DNA of 64,000 nucleotides, from positions 1-64,000 of the forward strand of contig CAUYUJ010017660.1 of the NCBI GenBank assembly GCA_963575745.1, written 5' to 3'. The notes below the pieces were generated by a model. It saw only the letters and a list, made by a program, of their open reading frames with translations. It was not told the origin of the DNA and did not search any database. Below are positions 1 through 10,756 of the stretch, piece by piece; position 1 is the stretch's first letter; every line of letters begins with the position of its first letter. Source of the stretch: Prorocentrum cordatum (Eukaryota > Sar > Dinophyceae > Prorocentrales > Prorocentraceae). Made by a program: the position numbers and the translations under genes.

Positions 1-95
1 CTCTCCTCTCCTCTCCTCTCCTCTCCTCTCTTCTCTCCTCTCCTCTCCTCTCTTCTCTTCTTCTCTCCCATTCTCTTCTCTTCTCCCTCGTCTCG
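1..95. repeat. (CTCTC)n pyrimidine microsatellite
   Basis: Imperfect CTCTC/TTCTC pentanucleotide run at the left edge of the window; its true length is unknown because it starts outside. Confidence 0.95.
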
Positions 96-689
96 GCGAC
101 GAGCGAGGGGGAGAGGGGTTCAGATGGTTCGGAAGCCACCTGGCCTTCTGATGAGATTTTCGAGCATTTCCCGAAGGCGCAGAAGATGAGGCTCTCGTTG
201 GACCGAGTGGTCGCCGGTATTCCGTGGCTGGCTTTCGAATCTTCGAGAGGCAGTTCGCGCCGTTGTCTCGCTGTGGCAGGCTGTCCGCCCTGTCCGCTGG
301 TTCCTGGCCCTGGTCGGGTAGTCGCGCGCTGCGATTTGCGGCCGCCCCATCTTGCCCCATCTTCGCCATTCCCTGGTCCCGCGCCTTCGCGGCGGCTGCC
401 CAGGCGCGGCTCCAGGTCCGCGGGCGGGGCGCCCGCAGGCGCGGGGGCGAGCTCAGCCGCGGGCGCCGCCTTCTTGCTAGCGGGAGTGGCAGGAGTGGGT
501 GCCAGTCTGCACTGGGAAGCGCCGCAACGAACCGTGCGCCTCGTGTGTCTGCGGCCGCTGGACGCGCAATGGCTTGGTGTCTCGTTGTGTTTTTTTTTGG
601 GTTGTCGTGCGACTCTCCCCCCGAGCGACGATTTTCCCGTCGTCGCCTCTGCCTCGGCCCAAGGAGGTGATCATGGGGGGCCAGTCATC
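96..689. other. GC-rich stretch, no supported gene
   Basis: Several overlapping open frames exist on both strands, as expected in stop-poor GC-rich DNA. None shows a recognisable domain. Nothing else is seen here. Confidence 0.5.
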
Positions 690-1478
690 CGTGGTGCCCA
701 GCTTGCAGCCATTCGGCAGGCCGCCGCAGTGTCTGCCGATGCCGCCGCCAGCCTCCTGGACCAGCTCGTCGTCAAGAACAGCGCCCCTGCGCCCATGCCC
801 GAGGCCGCGGTCTCGGCGGCGGGGGTCGCAGGCGTGCCGCAGCCGATCGCTTGGCGCAGGCCTTGGAGCAGCAGGTGCGCATCGAGACCCAGCTCGCCGG
901 GGCCAGTGAGACGGTGGACCAGGCACTGCGCGATGAGCAGGCAGTCCAGAAGGAGGTGGGGGCCGCCATTCGTCGCGTGGCTGAGCGTCTGCTGCCTCGC
1001 GACAAGCCCGACGCGCAATCTGCGGTTCGCGTCGTCGACGTTTTGCCGGCCGATCCATCGTCTCTGTCTCTGGGCCTGGGCGGGAACCTCGGTCATCTAC
1101 GCGGGCGGCGGTCGCATGCAGGACAAGTCCCCCTCGGAGGAGTGCGCCGCCGAGGCCCGCGAGTTTCTCCAGCAAGGCCTTCGAGGCAGCTCGTGTCGGG
1201 TCGGGCGAAAGGGGGGGATTGGGAAAGGGGGGGTTACGAAATTTGCTGCATGCAGCTGGTTTCGGCCTCACCGAGGAGCCCATTCCTCGATACATAGCCG
1301 CCTCCGGCGCCGGGAGGCGCCGGGAAAATCAGCTACGTGAGCTGATTCTCAAACCCCCCCTTTGCTATCCCCCCCTTTCGCCCGACCCGATCGTGGCCAG
1401 GCAAGGGCATTGCGAGAGGAGTGAGCTCAGCGCATCGAGCAGCTCGAGGAGAAAACGCAAGACGGGCGAGGCGGTTGG
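690..1478 (+). pseudogene. Possible decayed gag-like coding region
   Basis: From about 690 one + frame reads as an Ala/Gln-rich, probably helical protein (for example AASLLDQLVVKN). Near 840-850 the protein-like reading moves to another frame (ALEQQVRIETQLAGASETVD, then EVGAAIRRVAERLL). After the inverted-repeat insertion at 1191-1395 a further coiled-coil-like stretch (RIEQLEEKTQDG) follows an in-frame TGA. The layout (helical, charged, then Gly/Arg-rich) is like the gag part of dinoflagellate retroelements, but no diagnostic motif is present. It could equally be an exon of an unknown gene. Two frame breaks and an insertion argue that it is dead. Low confidence. Confidence 0.25.
1191..1395. 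mobile_element. MITE-like inverted-repeat element with 5-bp target duplication
   Basis: The left arm at 1196-1235 and the right arm at 1352-1390 are near-perfect inverted repeats of about 40 bp; they begin TCGGGTCGGGCGAAAG and differ mainly in a short A/T patch. The element is flanked by a direct TCGTG at 1191-1195 and 1391-1395, a likely target-site duplication. Inside lie two further hairpins: one around CGCCTCC/GGGAGGCG near 1300-1322, and AATCAGCT/AGCTGATT at 1327-1347. At about 195 bp with no ORF it fits a non-autonomous DNA transposon. The superfamily is not identified. Confidence 0.75.
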
Positions 1479-1479
1479 C

Positions 1480-4400
1480 GCGGTGGCCCCAGGCGCGGCC
1501 CCCAGCGACGATTCTCCTGCGGCAAGGGCTGGTGTCGACGCTGGCTCAGCAGCTGCGACCTCAGCCGCTGCCGCGCCTGCTGGCTCCGCGCAGCCGCCTG
1601 CGCCAGAGAGCGCGGCCCTCGCCGCGGCCAGGGCGCGCGCGACGAGGGCGGCTGCTCGGCAGGCGTCTTCCGCTGGGGCGCGCTGGGGCCCGGGGGGGCC
1701 TGGGGGGCGCCTCTGGGGCCGCCGCGAGCTCCTTGCCAGACCCGGCCCGAATCCCGTTCCCAGAAGTCGCGAAATCATCCCGAGATCATGATTGCCACGC
1801 GCGGCAATCACACCGGGGCTCGCAGGCTGAGCGTTGGCTTGCTGAGCCCGACGCAGGTGTCCTTTCCTGTGTAGGGGCCCGCGCGTTCGGGCGCAGCTTA
1901 GATCGCCCGGTCAACTTATGCGCCGCCTCGGTTGGACCAGGCTGTGATAGGAGCTGCTGACGGTGCGGGTGCGGATTCGTTCTCGGAAGGAGTTGCTGTC
2001 TAGGCAAGATGTCATTTTGGGCTCTCCACTCTATTCAGTCGAGGCATCAGGTGACCTTGGGCCAGGAGCGCGCTCCAGGAGGTGTCCAGCTGCGTTTCGC
2101 CCCCGCCATCCTATGTTGACATTGGCCCCGTCTACTTGGTCGGCGGTTCTCGCATTGGCCGCGGACTCCCCCGGTGCTCTCCCAGCGTGGGGGGCGACTG
2201 AGTCAGATCGTGGGCCCGTGCGTCTTGTTAGGGAACTGGCAGCACTTCGTTCAGGAAATCAGCAGGTTCGGTTTCCGGCATATTCAGGTTTGTGCGAATT
2301 TCTCTCGGGCCTAGCAGTCGCTCGCAAGGGCCCCCGCGGATCCGTCAGCGCTTCGTTTCGACGATGTCGGCGCGTCGGTTCCTCGGGCGCGCGTCGGCTC
2401 CGCAAGTGCGTGGTCGAGGCCCCTCCAGGCAAGTCGAGGGGCTTAGGGCCGCGGTTCCTAAGGCCTTAGATATTGCGATGGCTCTCTCGCATATTGGGCC
2501 CATCTCGCAGGGCGGGGGGGGGCGGCTCGCGCCGCGAGCCTTTTGCGTTCCTGGCTGGGGGAATTCAGTTCCAACTTTGTCATTGCTACGCGAGTGGCCT
2601 TGAGTGGCTCATCAGCGCGATGCTTTGCCGGCAGCTTGTGCTTCGGGCTATTCGCCGTCTCTGGGCGCGCGCGCTGGGTCCGGAGATTTGCGCGTGCGCG
2701 AGAAAACGACGCGGCATGCCCGGGGATGATTGGCGCCGGCGCGCGGGGGCGCGCCGACCCCGCGGGCCCGCGAGGTCCCGCTGGCGCCCGAGGCTTCGGA
2801 TGGGCCCCTTCCTGGCAGTCTGGCGCCCCAGCTGCTCTTTTTCTGCGGGGCCTGGCGTGCCTGGAGGCGGGCCCCGGGGAGCCCGCCGGGCCCGGTAGTG
2901 CCCGCGCTGTCCAGCTCCGCCGCGCGCCCCCCGAAAGCCTCCGAGGCCATCGCCGGCGGGAACAGGGCCGCCGATCGAGCTGCCGCTGCGGCGGGGCCCA
3001 GGTGCTCCAGAAGCGCGGCCCTGGCGCGCCGGTTGCCCGAGGATTCGATGGGGCCGAAAGAGGGGGCATTTTTCAAGGCCGCCCGGCCACCGCGCCAGTG
3101 GACCTTTTCGGTGGTGGGAGAAGTAGCGCGGGGAGAGATCTGGGGCCACCGCAGCAGGGCGGAGGAGGCCATGGAGACCCTGTCCTCGCGGCGAGTTGCC
3201 GCTCCAGGATCGGAGCCCGCGTCTCCCATCGGCGCTGATATAGGTGCAGAGGGGCTCTCAGGTTGGTTTCTGATCGTCGCGGTCGAGGTCTGGATGGTTC
3301 GCCCCCTCGCCTAGTCAACGACGCCCCTTTCGAGTGGTTGGCCAATAGTCGGTGCGCGGGGTCGCTCGAGTTGCCGTTCTTGGGGCGAGGGTGTTGGCAG
3401 CTCGGCGGGGCGCGCTGGCTTTGTTGGCGCGTGGAAAGGGGAGTTCTCGGTCTTGGGGGTTTTCTCGGTGGGGGGGGCCGGGCGCGCGCGGTTTGGCGGC
3501 GCGGTGTGCCTTCCCGACCTGCAGGCAGGGCCTCGCGCTGGCTCGCTTGTCTTCTGCTTCTCTTCGCTGTCGCCCTCGACCTCTACCTCGGCCTCCGCCT
3601 CCGCCCCCCCCCGTAAATAGTTCTTTGGCTTGCTGCCGGGCGAGGGCGTCTCGGCAGGGCGCGGGCGGGCAGTCTCGCGTGAGCGGGCCTTTTTGCGCCG
3701 CCCTTTCAAGGGTGCGGCGAGATTGAGTTCTGGTCTGTATCTTCGCGACTGGATTGACGGCCTAGCCCGTCCCGTGGCTGGGCGCATAGCGCTCGATCAG
3801 CGCGGGTTTGCGCGGGCTCAGAAGTCGGTGGTGCGAGCTCCCTGTCAAAGATCCGCGATCTCATGGACTCTTCCGCCACTGCGCGCTCGAGGCTGAACGG
3901 GCGGGCGGCCGGGGCTGCAGGGGGCTGGGGGGGGGGGGGGCTGTTCGGCGCAGGGCGGCCCAACGTGCTGAAGACGTAGGGCGCGGCGCCGCATTTAGCG
4001 CAGTTCGGTCGGCGCGGAAGCGCCCTCGCTGGCTCCTCAGGATTCCTTGGAAGCGGTTGGAGGTGAGGGCGTGGCGCCGGGCCTCCAAGCGCTAAGATGG
4101 AGGAGCGGGGGTGAAGGGTGAGGACTGCGTTGGTTCCAGCATATTTCCGCTATGGCTGCATCGCTGGGCCAGCCGGCTCTTGCCGGCGCGGTCAGATTGA
4201 GTGCGCGCGGTGGTGATCGGGCCGAGGTGGGGCGTCTTCAGGCTGGGGATCGAACAGATGATGATTGCGAGCTTTGCAAGCGACCCCTGAAGTCCAGCGC
4301 GCACAGGTGCTGGGGTAGCCCTTGCATTTTTTCCAGAATCGGCCGCGTCAGCGGGCGCGGGGGCCTCCTGTCCCCGATGTGGTCGAGACGCGGCATGTTC

Positions 4401-4560
4401 TGCATCTGGCGCTTGAAGAGAGCTCGCAGGCCCCCGTGCTTTGGTTGCGCGGCCTCGTTCCAATGTTGTGCTTGGGGCCGAGTGAGTTGAATGGCTCCGC
4501 GTGACTGGGTGGCCTCTCCAAGGCGGAATCTATGGGACCGGCGCGGTTTGGGTTGCCGAC
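1480..4560. other. GC-rich region without a supported gene
   Basis: About 3 kb of high GC with many overlapping frames on both strands and no recognisable domain in any. Occasional protein-like snippets appear (for example around 2225-2310), but they are broken by stops. It may be the remainder of the decayed element to the left, which is inference only. Confidence 0.4.
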
Positions 4561-4569
4561 ACCAGAAAG

Positions 4570-4835
4570 AGCGTGTTCTACCGCTGCTGGCGGAAAACCG
4601 GGGAGGGTCACTGGGCGTTCCCAACCCGCCCCCCCCCCATTCTCGAAAACAGGGGGGGGGGGTCGCTACCGGTTCGAAGCCCCCCCCCCCAGTCCATCAT
4701 GAAGGGGGGGGTGCTGCCGGTTCGAGCCCCCTCCCGTCAAAAACTGGGGGTTGGGTCACTGCCGGTTCGAATCCCCCCTCGAAAACCGGGAGGGGTCACT
4801 GCCGATTCGATTGACCCCCCCTCCCGTTCGTAGCA
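4570..4835 (+). repeat. Tandem GGTTCGAA-containing repeats (tRNA T-arm-like)
   Basis: Four or so degenerate units of about 50-60 bp carrying GTCACTGCCGGTTCGAATCC, GGTTCGAAGCC or GGTTCGAGCCC between G and C runs. The core matches a tRNA T-loop / pol III B-box, but no acceptor, D or anticodon arms can be folded, so these are not tRNA genes. An inverted counterpart lies at 6690-6900. Confidence 0.7.
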
Positions 4836-4867
4836 GGCAAACGATTCTCGCTCTTCGGAAAAGTTGG

Positions 4868-5145
4868 ACTGTGGTGGGGATGCTGGGACAGTACGTGTGG
4901 TGTGAACGGTGGTGGTGGGGACAGTGGTGCGGGGACAGTGGGACAGTGGTGCGGGCAGTGGTGGGGAGGGTGATGGTGGGGGCAATGGTGAGGGGACAGC
5001 GGGACAGTGGTGGGGACAGTGGAACAGTGGTGGGGACGGTGGTGCGGACGGTGGTGGGGCAGTAGTAACAGTGGGGAGAGTGGTGGGGACATTGGGGACA
5101 GTTGGACAGTGGTGGGGACACTGGGGACAGCGGGGCAGCACAGTG
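4868..5145 (+). repeat. GGGGACAGTGGT minisatellite, left copy
   Basis: Degenerate 9-12 bp units (GGGACAGTGGTG) in tandem. A second array in the same orientation lies at 6325-6685. Confidence 0.9.
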
Positions 5146-5149
5146 CAGG

Positions 5150-5225
5150 AAGTGTCCGGTTCGGTTCGGTTCGGTTAGGTTCCGAAGTGGGTCCTGTTCG
5201 GTTCGGTTCGGTTCTGCGTCGGAAT
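5150..5225 (+). repeat. (GGTTC)n pentanucleotide array, left copy
   Basis: Runs of CGGTTCGGTTCGGTT interrupted by short unique bases; repeated at 6165-6320. Confidence 0.9.
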
Positions 5226-5679
5226 TTTCGGGGGGGGGGGCGGGGGGGGCCGGTGGAGGTGGGGGGTGGGGTGCGCGGCGTGTGTGCCGGGGGGGGTGCC
5301 GGGGGGGTGCCGGGGGGGGGGTGCCAGGGGGGGGAATCGAGATTGCCGGGGGGGGTGCCAGGGGTGGTGCCGGTGAGGAGGGGTGCCAGGTGGGGGTGCC
5401 AGGGAGGGTGCCGGGGGAGGGGGTGCCTGGGGGGGGTGCCGGGGGGGGGTGCCGGGGAGGGGTTCTGGGGGGTTTGATGTCGGGGGGGAGGATGCCAGGG
5501 AGGGGGGGCCAGGCGAGGGGGGAGGGGGGGGAGGGGTGCCGGTGTGGGATGCCGGGGTGGGGCTGCCGAAGGCCGAGGGTGCCAGGGGGGTGGGCCAGGG
5601 GTGCCGGGCCAGTTGGGGGTGGGGGACGGGGGGGTTTTGGAAAGGAGAGTGTCTGGGGGGGGTTGCCGGGGGGAGAGTG

Positions 5680-5715
<36 letters not shown>

Positions 5716-5810
5716 GTGCCCAGGGGGGGTGCCAGGGGGGTGCGGAATGGGTGCTGGGGGGGGGGGGGTGCCGAGGGGGGGTGCTGAGGCCAGGGGGAAG
5801 GTCCTCTTGC
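5226..5810 (+). repeat. G-run minisatellite (GGGGGGGTGCC)n with (GT)n
   Basis: About 0.6 kb of G7-9 runs separated by TGCC or TGCCAGG, with a (GT)n tract at about 5682-5713. The G-runs could form quadruplexes on the + strand. Open frames across it are by-products of composition. Confidence 0.9.
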
Positions 5811-6150
5811 TCAGCCTCCCTGACCTCTTTTCTCCTCCTTCTTGCCTCCTCCTCCTCCTCTCTCCTCCTTCTCCTCCTCCTCCTCCTGCCCCTCCTCCTC
5901 CTCCTCCCCTCCTCCTCCTCCTCCTCCTCCTCCTCCTCGTCCTCCTCATCCTCATCCTCGTCCTCATCCTCATCCTCACTGTCCTCCTCCTCCCCTCCTC
6001 TTCCTCCTTTTCCTCCTCCTCCTCCTCCTCCTTCTTTTCCTTGCCTGCTTGCCTCCTCCCCGTCCTCCTCCTCCTCCTCCTCCTCCTTGCCTCCTTGCCT
6101 CCTCCTCCTCCTCCTCCTCCTCCTCTTCCTCCTCCTCCTTCACGTCGCCA
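5811..6150. repeat. (CTC)n polypyrimidine tract
   Basis: About 340 bp of CTCCTC with occasional CATC and CTTC interruptions. The purine/pyrimidine switch at about 5810 follows directly on the G-rich array. Confidence 0.95.
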
Positions 6151-6164
6151 AATTGAAGGCCCCG

Positions 6165-6320
6165 GAGACGTCCGGTTCGTTGCGGTTCCGTCAGGTTCGG
6201 CCCTGTTCGGTTCGAAATCGAATCCGGTTCGGTTCGGTTCTTGTTGACAAAACGTGCGGTTCCTACCGGTTCGGTTCGGCCCGGTTCGGTTCGGCTGGTT
6301 CGGTTCGGTTCCTGAGCCTT
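6165..6320 (+). repeat. (GGTTC)n pentanucleotide array, right copy
   Basis: Same GGTTCGGTTC core and same orientation as 5150-5225. Confidence 0.9.
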
Positions 6321-6324
6321 CCTG

Positions 6325-6685
6325 CAGTGGGACAGCGGCGGGGACAGTGGGATAGTAGTGGGAACATTTGGGACAGTGGTGGGGACCGTGGGGAAAGTGG
6401 GGAGATGGTGCCGTGGTGGGACAATGGTGGGGAGAGTGGGGACAGTGAGACACTGGTGGGGGCACTGGTGGGGACAGCGGGGACAATGGTGGGAACAGTG
6501 GGGACAGTGGGACAGTGGTGGGGACTGTGGGACGGTGGTGGAGTGCGACAGTGGTGGGGGCACAGGTAGGGACACTGGGGACGGTGGTGGGAACAGTGGG
6601 GGCAGTGGTGGTGAGGACAGTGGTGCTGGGGACAGCAGTGGGGGATGTGGTGCGGATGGTGCTGGGGACCCAGGAACCGTTTGCC
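6325..6685 (+). repeat. GGGGACAGTGGT minisatellite, right copy
   Basis: Same unit and orientation as 4868-5145, but longer. Confidence 0.9.
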
Positions 6686-6689
6686 GGCG

Positions 6690-6900
6690 GTGAGTGGGGG
6701 GGGGGTTCGAACCCGTAGTGACCCCCTTCGGTTTTCTGGAGGAGGGGGGGGTTTGAACCGGTAGTGAACCCCCTCCGGTTTCTGGAGGGAGGGGGGGTCG
6801 AACTGGTAGTGACCCCCCTCCAGTTTTCCGGAGGGGGGGGAAGGGGTTCGAACCGGTAGTGACCACCCCCACGGTTTTCCGGATGGGGGGGGGTTAGGGG
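6690..6900 (-). repeat. Inverted TTCGAACC repeats
   Basis: Four units of GGGGTTCGAACCGGTAGTGA type, about 55-60 bp apart. They read on the - strand as the same unit seen at 4570-4835 on the + strand (CACTACCGGTTCGAACCCC). Confidence 0.75.
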
Positions 6901-7718
6901 TGGGGATGGGTTTGCCAGGGGGAAGGTTGGGGGGGGTCGGTCCAGCAGGGGGGGGGATTTTCGGAGGGGGGGGACCCCCGGGTTCTGGAGGAAGAGGGGG
7001 GGGGAATTAATTTTCCATATTAAAACGGCGGTGGATCACGCTCTCTCCGACATCACAGGCAGCCTTTGTTCTGTCGAGTTGCACCTTGTATCGGCCGCCA
7101 AGGTTTCCTGGTGCTCCAGGATGCACGGGGCTAGCGGGCAGCCCCAAGCAGACGGCTCCGCGTGCTGAGCGTTCCGCCGCGAGGCAGAACTAGCCATCCT
7201 GTCGGGCCATGTGAACCATGTGCGTGCCCTTCTCAGGGGGATATATCATCGTGTCATGCTCGGAGATGCCGATCTCTGGTATGAGTTCTGGCCTCGCGCT
7301 GACTCATGGTCTGCCCCTCTTCGTCCTCGTCCATGTTCCATCTCATCTTGCGGGGGAAGAGGTCAACCTTGCCAGGTTGGTGCCTCGGTCGAGGAAGAAG
7401 CTGTCTTCGCCAGCGCGGTGGTCGACGAGCATCCCGCGCCCAGGTTTCGAGCGCCTGTGCTGAGCGCCCGCAGGCCTACCTCGAGCAGGCCGAGTCTATG
7501 CTGGTCCGACACGCCTTTCTGGCTATTGCATCGACCAGTGGCCCTGACGATCCCAACCGCATTCTTGGGGCCGAGACGGGCCCGCAGGACCAGAGGAGGG
7601 CGGCTGTTGTGCAACGCGCTCGAGAGAAATTATCTTCCGTTCTTTTTTAATCATATATAGGTGTGTGTGTGTGTGTGTGTGTGCACATACATTAATACAT
7701 GCATCTATGCATGCATAA
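6901..7718. other. Left flank of the YR element
   Basis: G-run-rich up to about 7010, then about 650 bp of mixed sequence with short overlapping frames (7211-7660) and no recognisable domain. A (GT)n tract lies at about 7661-7683, followed by AT-rich sequence to the element boundary. Confidence 0.5.
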
Positions 7719-7807
7719 GTATGCCCGTATACAGACTTGTATGGCCATACCATTTCCCGTGAAACGTGAAACGCACGCCGTCTTCCGTTCCAGAGCTGAT
7801 CTGGCTC
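7719..7807 (+). repeat. Left terminal repeat A1 (89 bp)
   Basis: Base-for-base identical to 14717-14805. It begins GTATGCCCGTATACAG and ends CTGATCTGGCTC. It marks the left end of the YR element. Confidence 0.9.
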
Positions 7808-7838
7808 AAAAGCAGGTGTTTCCTGGCCTTGAGCCAGA
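7800..7838 (+). other. Stem-loop at left end of the YR element
   Basis: TCTGGCTCAA (7800-7809) pairs perfectly with TTGAGCCAGA (7829-7838) around a 19-nt loop, straddling the inner edge of A1. It is a possible structural element of the transcript; function unknown. Confidence 0.5.
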
Positions 7839-7984
7839 GAGTGAGGCCCTCTCCCTCGCCGCGCCTCGGGGTGCCGCCCTTTGCTGCCCGAGGTGCGAGG
7901 GAGGGCCGTCCGCCGCGGCATCGTGCGGCCCTGCCGCACGCCTGGCGGGGCAGGCGTCCACGGCGGCCGCGGGACTGGAGGCCT

Positions 7985-9415
7985 ATGGCCGAAGCCGCGA
8001 GAGCCGAGGGCGGCGCGGTGGACGCGGAGGGCCTCATCAGCGAGGAGGAGGGGCTCGACGGGGGCGAGTACGTGCCGTCTCCCGACGGCGCTGCCGCTGC
8101 GGCAGCCGAGCCCGAGCCGATCGTGCCCGAGGAGGTGTACCGGAGCACGGGGTGGAACGCGCAGGGCCAGGAGCAGTGCACCTTCTACTGGATGGCGGTG
8201 CGGGTCGCGGAGGGCCCCGAGCTGTTCGTCAGGGCGCGGCTCCTGTTCAGCGACGACGCCTACTGGGACTGGTGGGCCTCGAACGCTGGAGCGCCAGGCG
8301 CGATCAAGGCGTCGTTCCTGCTGCACGTTTGCCGGGACGTGCCTTGCGACATCCAGCCCCCCCGTGCGTGCGAGGAGCTGGTCCACGTGACGGACGCTGT
8401 GCGCTTGGGCCGAGAGGAGGTCGAGGCTGCCTTCGACGAGTGCCACGCGAGCAATCCAGAGGCGGTGTGGCCCGCGCAGCTCCTTTGGCCGCGCGGGGGC
8501 GGCGGCGGACGCCCCCCTGCTCTCCGCCGCGGCGAGCGCCCGGCGCTTGCGAGAGGGCCGCCTGCCGGACCCTTCGACGAGCTCTTGGAGGGCCAGGCTC
8601 TCGCCGAGCTCGAGGCGGCGCCGTCGGGCCAGCCCGCGCTCCGCGAGGCCCTGCAGAGCAAACTGCAGGCCGCGAGGGTGCGCTTCGCCGACGCGGCGGG
8701 CCCCGCGAGGGCAGGCGCGGCTGCTGCTGCGGGCCCAGGCGCCCCCGCCTCGGCTGCCAAGCCACCGAAGCGCGGTCTCGCGGACATCTTGGCCGAGAGG
8801 GCTGGGAAGGCCGCGAAGGTGGCTGCGGCTGCTGGAGGCGAGGGGGCCGCGGCCGCCGCGCGCGGCGCCGAGGACGGGGCGAGCGGCGGCGTGCAGCAGC
8901 TCGCCTCGGCGCTGATGATGGCCCTGAAGTCGATGGCGGTGCAGGCGGCAGGCGGCGCCGAGTCCTCCGCTGGCGCAGATCTGCTTTCGGGGGCGGACGG
9001 TGCCGACCTGCCGCGAGGGCTGCCAGCGAAGCGGGCGCACTGCAGGAAACTCGCGACGGAGTGTCCGGGCAGGCTGTCGGAGCTCACCCTCGGCGAGGTG
9101 GCGTCGTTCCTGGGCGGCCTCGAGGGGGAGACGTCGGTGGGCCCGTCGTCGGCGATCGCGCTGCGATACCTCCTCACAGCCTACCTGCCGCAGAATCCGG
9201 TGGCGCAGATCGGCTCCGAGGCCTACCGCGAGATGCGGACGCTGTCGGAGGCGATCGACTGCCTGCTCCAGGGCAAGACGGCGCAGACCCTGGACCTACT
9301 GACCCAGCGATTGAAGGCGCTCCAGACCGCTGTTGGCGACGGCCACTGGCACGCGGCGAAGTGGCTCGAGCTGATCCCTGCCCGCGACCAGCCGACGACG
9401 CTCAGGAACGAGGCG
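7985..9415 (+). CDS. Gag-like protein of the YR element
   Basis: First in-frame ATG of the element (MAEAARAEGG...). The product is about 477 residues, acidic at the N-terminus, with Ala-rich stretches and a more ordered C-terminal third (around LSELTLGEVASFLGGLEG and LLTAYLPQN). No zinc knuckle or known domain is visible. Position directly 5' of the RT region gives the gag assignment. The frame stays open to 9871, but protein-like sequence leaves this frame near 9416 and continues in the next one (GELKLEELCRSDSG). A single-base indel, a frameshift signal or a short intron could explain this; no slippery heptamer is evident. The shift sits just upstream of a 90-bp minisatellite. Confidence 0.6.
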
Positions 9416-9417
9416 AG

Positions 9418-10755
9418 CTCAAGCTGGAGGAGCTGTGCCGGAGCGATTCTGGGCCGCCGCGCGCGCGCTCTGGGCCCAGAATCCTGGCCGCGGCGCGCGC
9501 GGCGCCCCCGGCGGCCCCAGCGGCGTGCCGGAGCGATTCTGGGCCGCCGCGCTCTGGGCCCAGAATCCTGGCCGCGGCGCCCGTGGCGGCCGCGGCGGCC
9601 CCAGCGGCGTGCCGGAGCGATTCTGGGCCGCCGCGCTCTGGGCCCAGAATCCTGGCCGTCGGGGCTGGGGCGGCGCCGCCTGGGTCGCTGCCGCTGGAGG
9701 CGCCTGAGGCGGCGGCTACCCCTGCGGCAAGCGCCGCAGCCGCAGGCGGGGGCGCGCCGGTGGCGGCTGCTACCCCTGCGGCTGGCGCTGGCGAGGCGGC
9801 CAGTTGGCGGGCCTCGATCGGCGTCCGCTTCGGCGCGGAGGTCTCGGAGGTCGACTTCGCGATCCACTTGATGCAGCTCGTGGAGTACCACCCTGGCAGC
9901 CTGGGATCCTTCTGCAGACAGTTCTCAGCGCACGTGACCGCACTTTGCGGGAGCGGCAGACGCGTTCGCGACCTTCTGCCGCTGCCCCTACCTGATGTTA
10001 CGGCTGCCAGGCGCTGGTCGGACAGCAAAATGAAGGGATGTGCCCCGCGGAGTCGGCCTGTCGCGCGTCAGGCCATGGAGGAGGCCTGGCTCATTGTGGT
10101 GGTGGTCGGCCTCAACTACCTGTACTGCGGCCGCTGCAAGGAGGCTTGGAGGCACCACCCGCGTTTGTCGCAGGCGCAGGAGCGGTCCCTGGCTTTCTTG
10201 CGGGAGCGCGTCATGAGCTTCGTCGGGGACCCGTTCAACCAGATCGTCGTCCCCTCCGCGAGTGCGGCCCTGGCTGAGTCGACGGTCGACTACGCGGGTG
10301 AGCCGGTTGCGAAGGCGTTGCCCTGCGTACTCGCGGAGCTGGCCCCAGGGCTGCCTCAGGCCGAGCACGCTGCGACGCTGGAGGCGCTGGACTCCGTGGG
10401 GCCCGACGTTGCAGAATGGCTCTCGGCGCCGGAGAAGGCCCTCCTGCCCGAGGCAGACTGGCACGCCCCTCTGCCGCGGGCGAGGGTCAACGTCGACTCC
10501 GAGGCGGGGTGGCGCGAGCTCGCGGTTCACCTCGTTGACCTCGGGATCTTCACGGTGCTGCCCGAGGAGAGGCTCATCCGGGTGCGGGGCGAGCTGCTTC
10601 TCAACGGCCTCTTCGTGGTCGAGAAGAAGGGTGTGCCAGGCCCTGGGGCCGCCCGCGTCACCAGGCTCATCTTGAACATGGTGCCAGGCAACGCTCTGCT
10701 CAAGCCGCACGTGGGCGAGGCGTCGGTGCTGGCCAGCCAGTTCGACGAGCTGGAC
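9418..10755 (+). CDS. N-terminal part of the YR element pol (pre-RT and RT start)
   Basis: Open in a different frame from the gag-like segment. It starts with a low-complexity linker made by the 9435-9665 minisatellite, then an ordered region (VDFAIHLMQLVEYHPG; YLYCGRCKEAW; ERSLAFLRERVMSFVGDPFN). It ends with the N-terminal fingers of a reverse transcriptase: LVDLGIFTVLPEERLIRVRG, GLFVVEKKG, VTRLILNMVPGN (the R-x-I-x-N/D type motif) and ASQFDELDL. At about 10756 the RT continues one frame over (SLHLPEGKLLLWSGDDQKG). The segment is part of the polyprotein rather than a separate gene, and its exact start is uncertain. Confidence 0.65.
9435..9665 (+). repeat. 90/84-bp minisatellite in pol linker
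   Basis: Units start with GTGCCGGAGCGATTCTGGG at 9435, 9525 and 9609 (90 bp, 84 bp and a partial third). Both lengths are multiples of three, so the reading frame is kept; the unit encodes an Ala/Arg/Pro linker (CRSDSGPPRSGPRILAA). Confidence 0.9.
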
Positions 10756-10756
10756 C

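Noticed and set aside
4756-6486. 576-codon Pro/Arg-rich frame on the - strand
   Set aside because: It is a translation of GACAGTGG, GGTTC, G-run and CTC arrays; open only because these repeats lack stops.
4660-6890. tRNA genes suggested by GGTTCGAATCC
   Set aside because: Only a T-arm-like core is present; no cloverleaf, acceptor stem or A-box can be formed.
7523-9040. 505-codon - strand frame under the gag-like region
   Set aside because: Antisense shadow of a high-GC + strand gene, with no domain.
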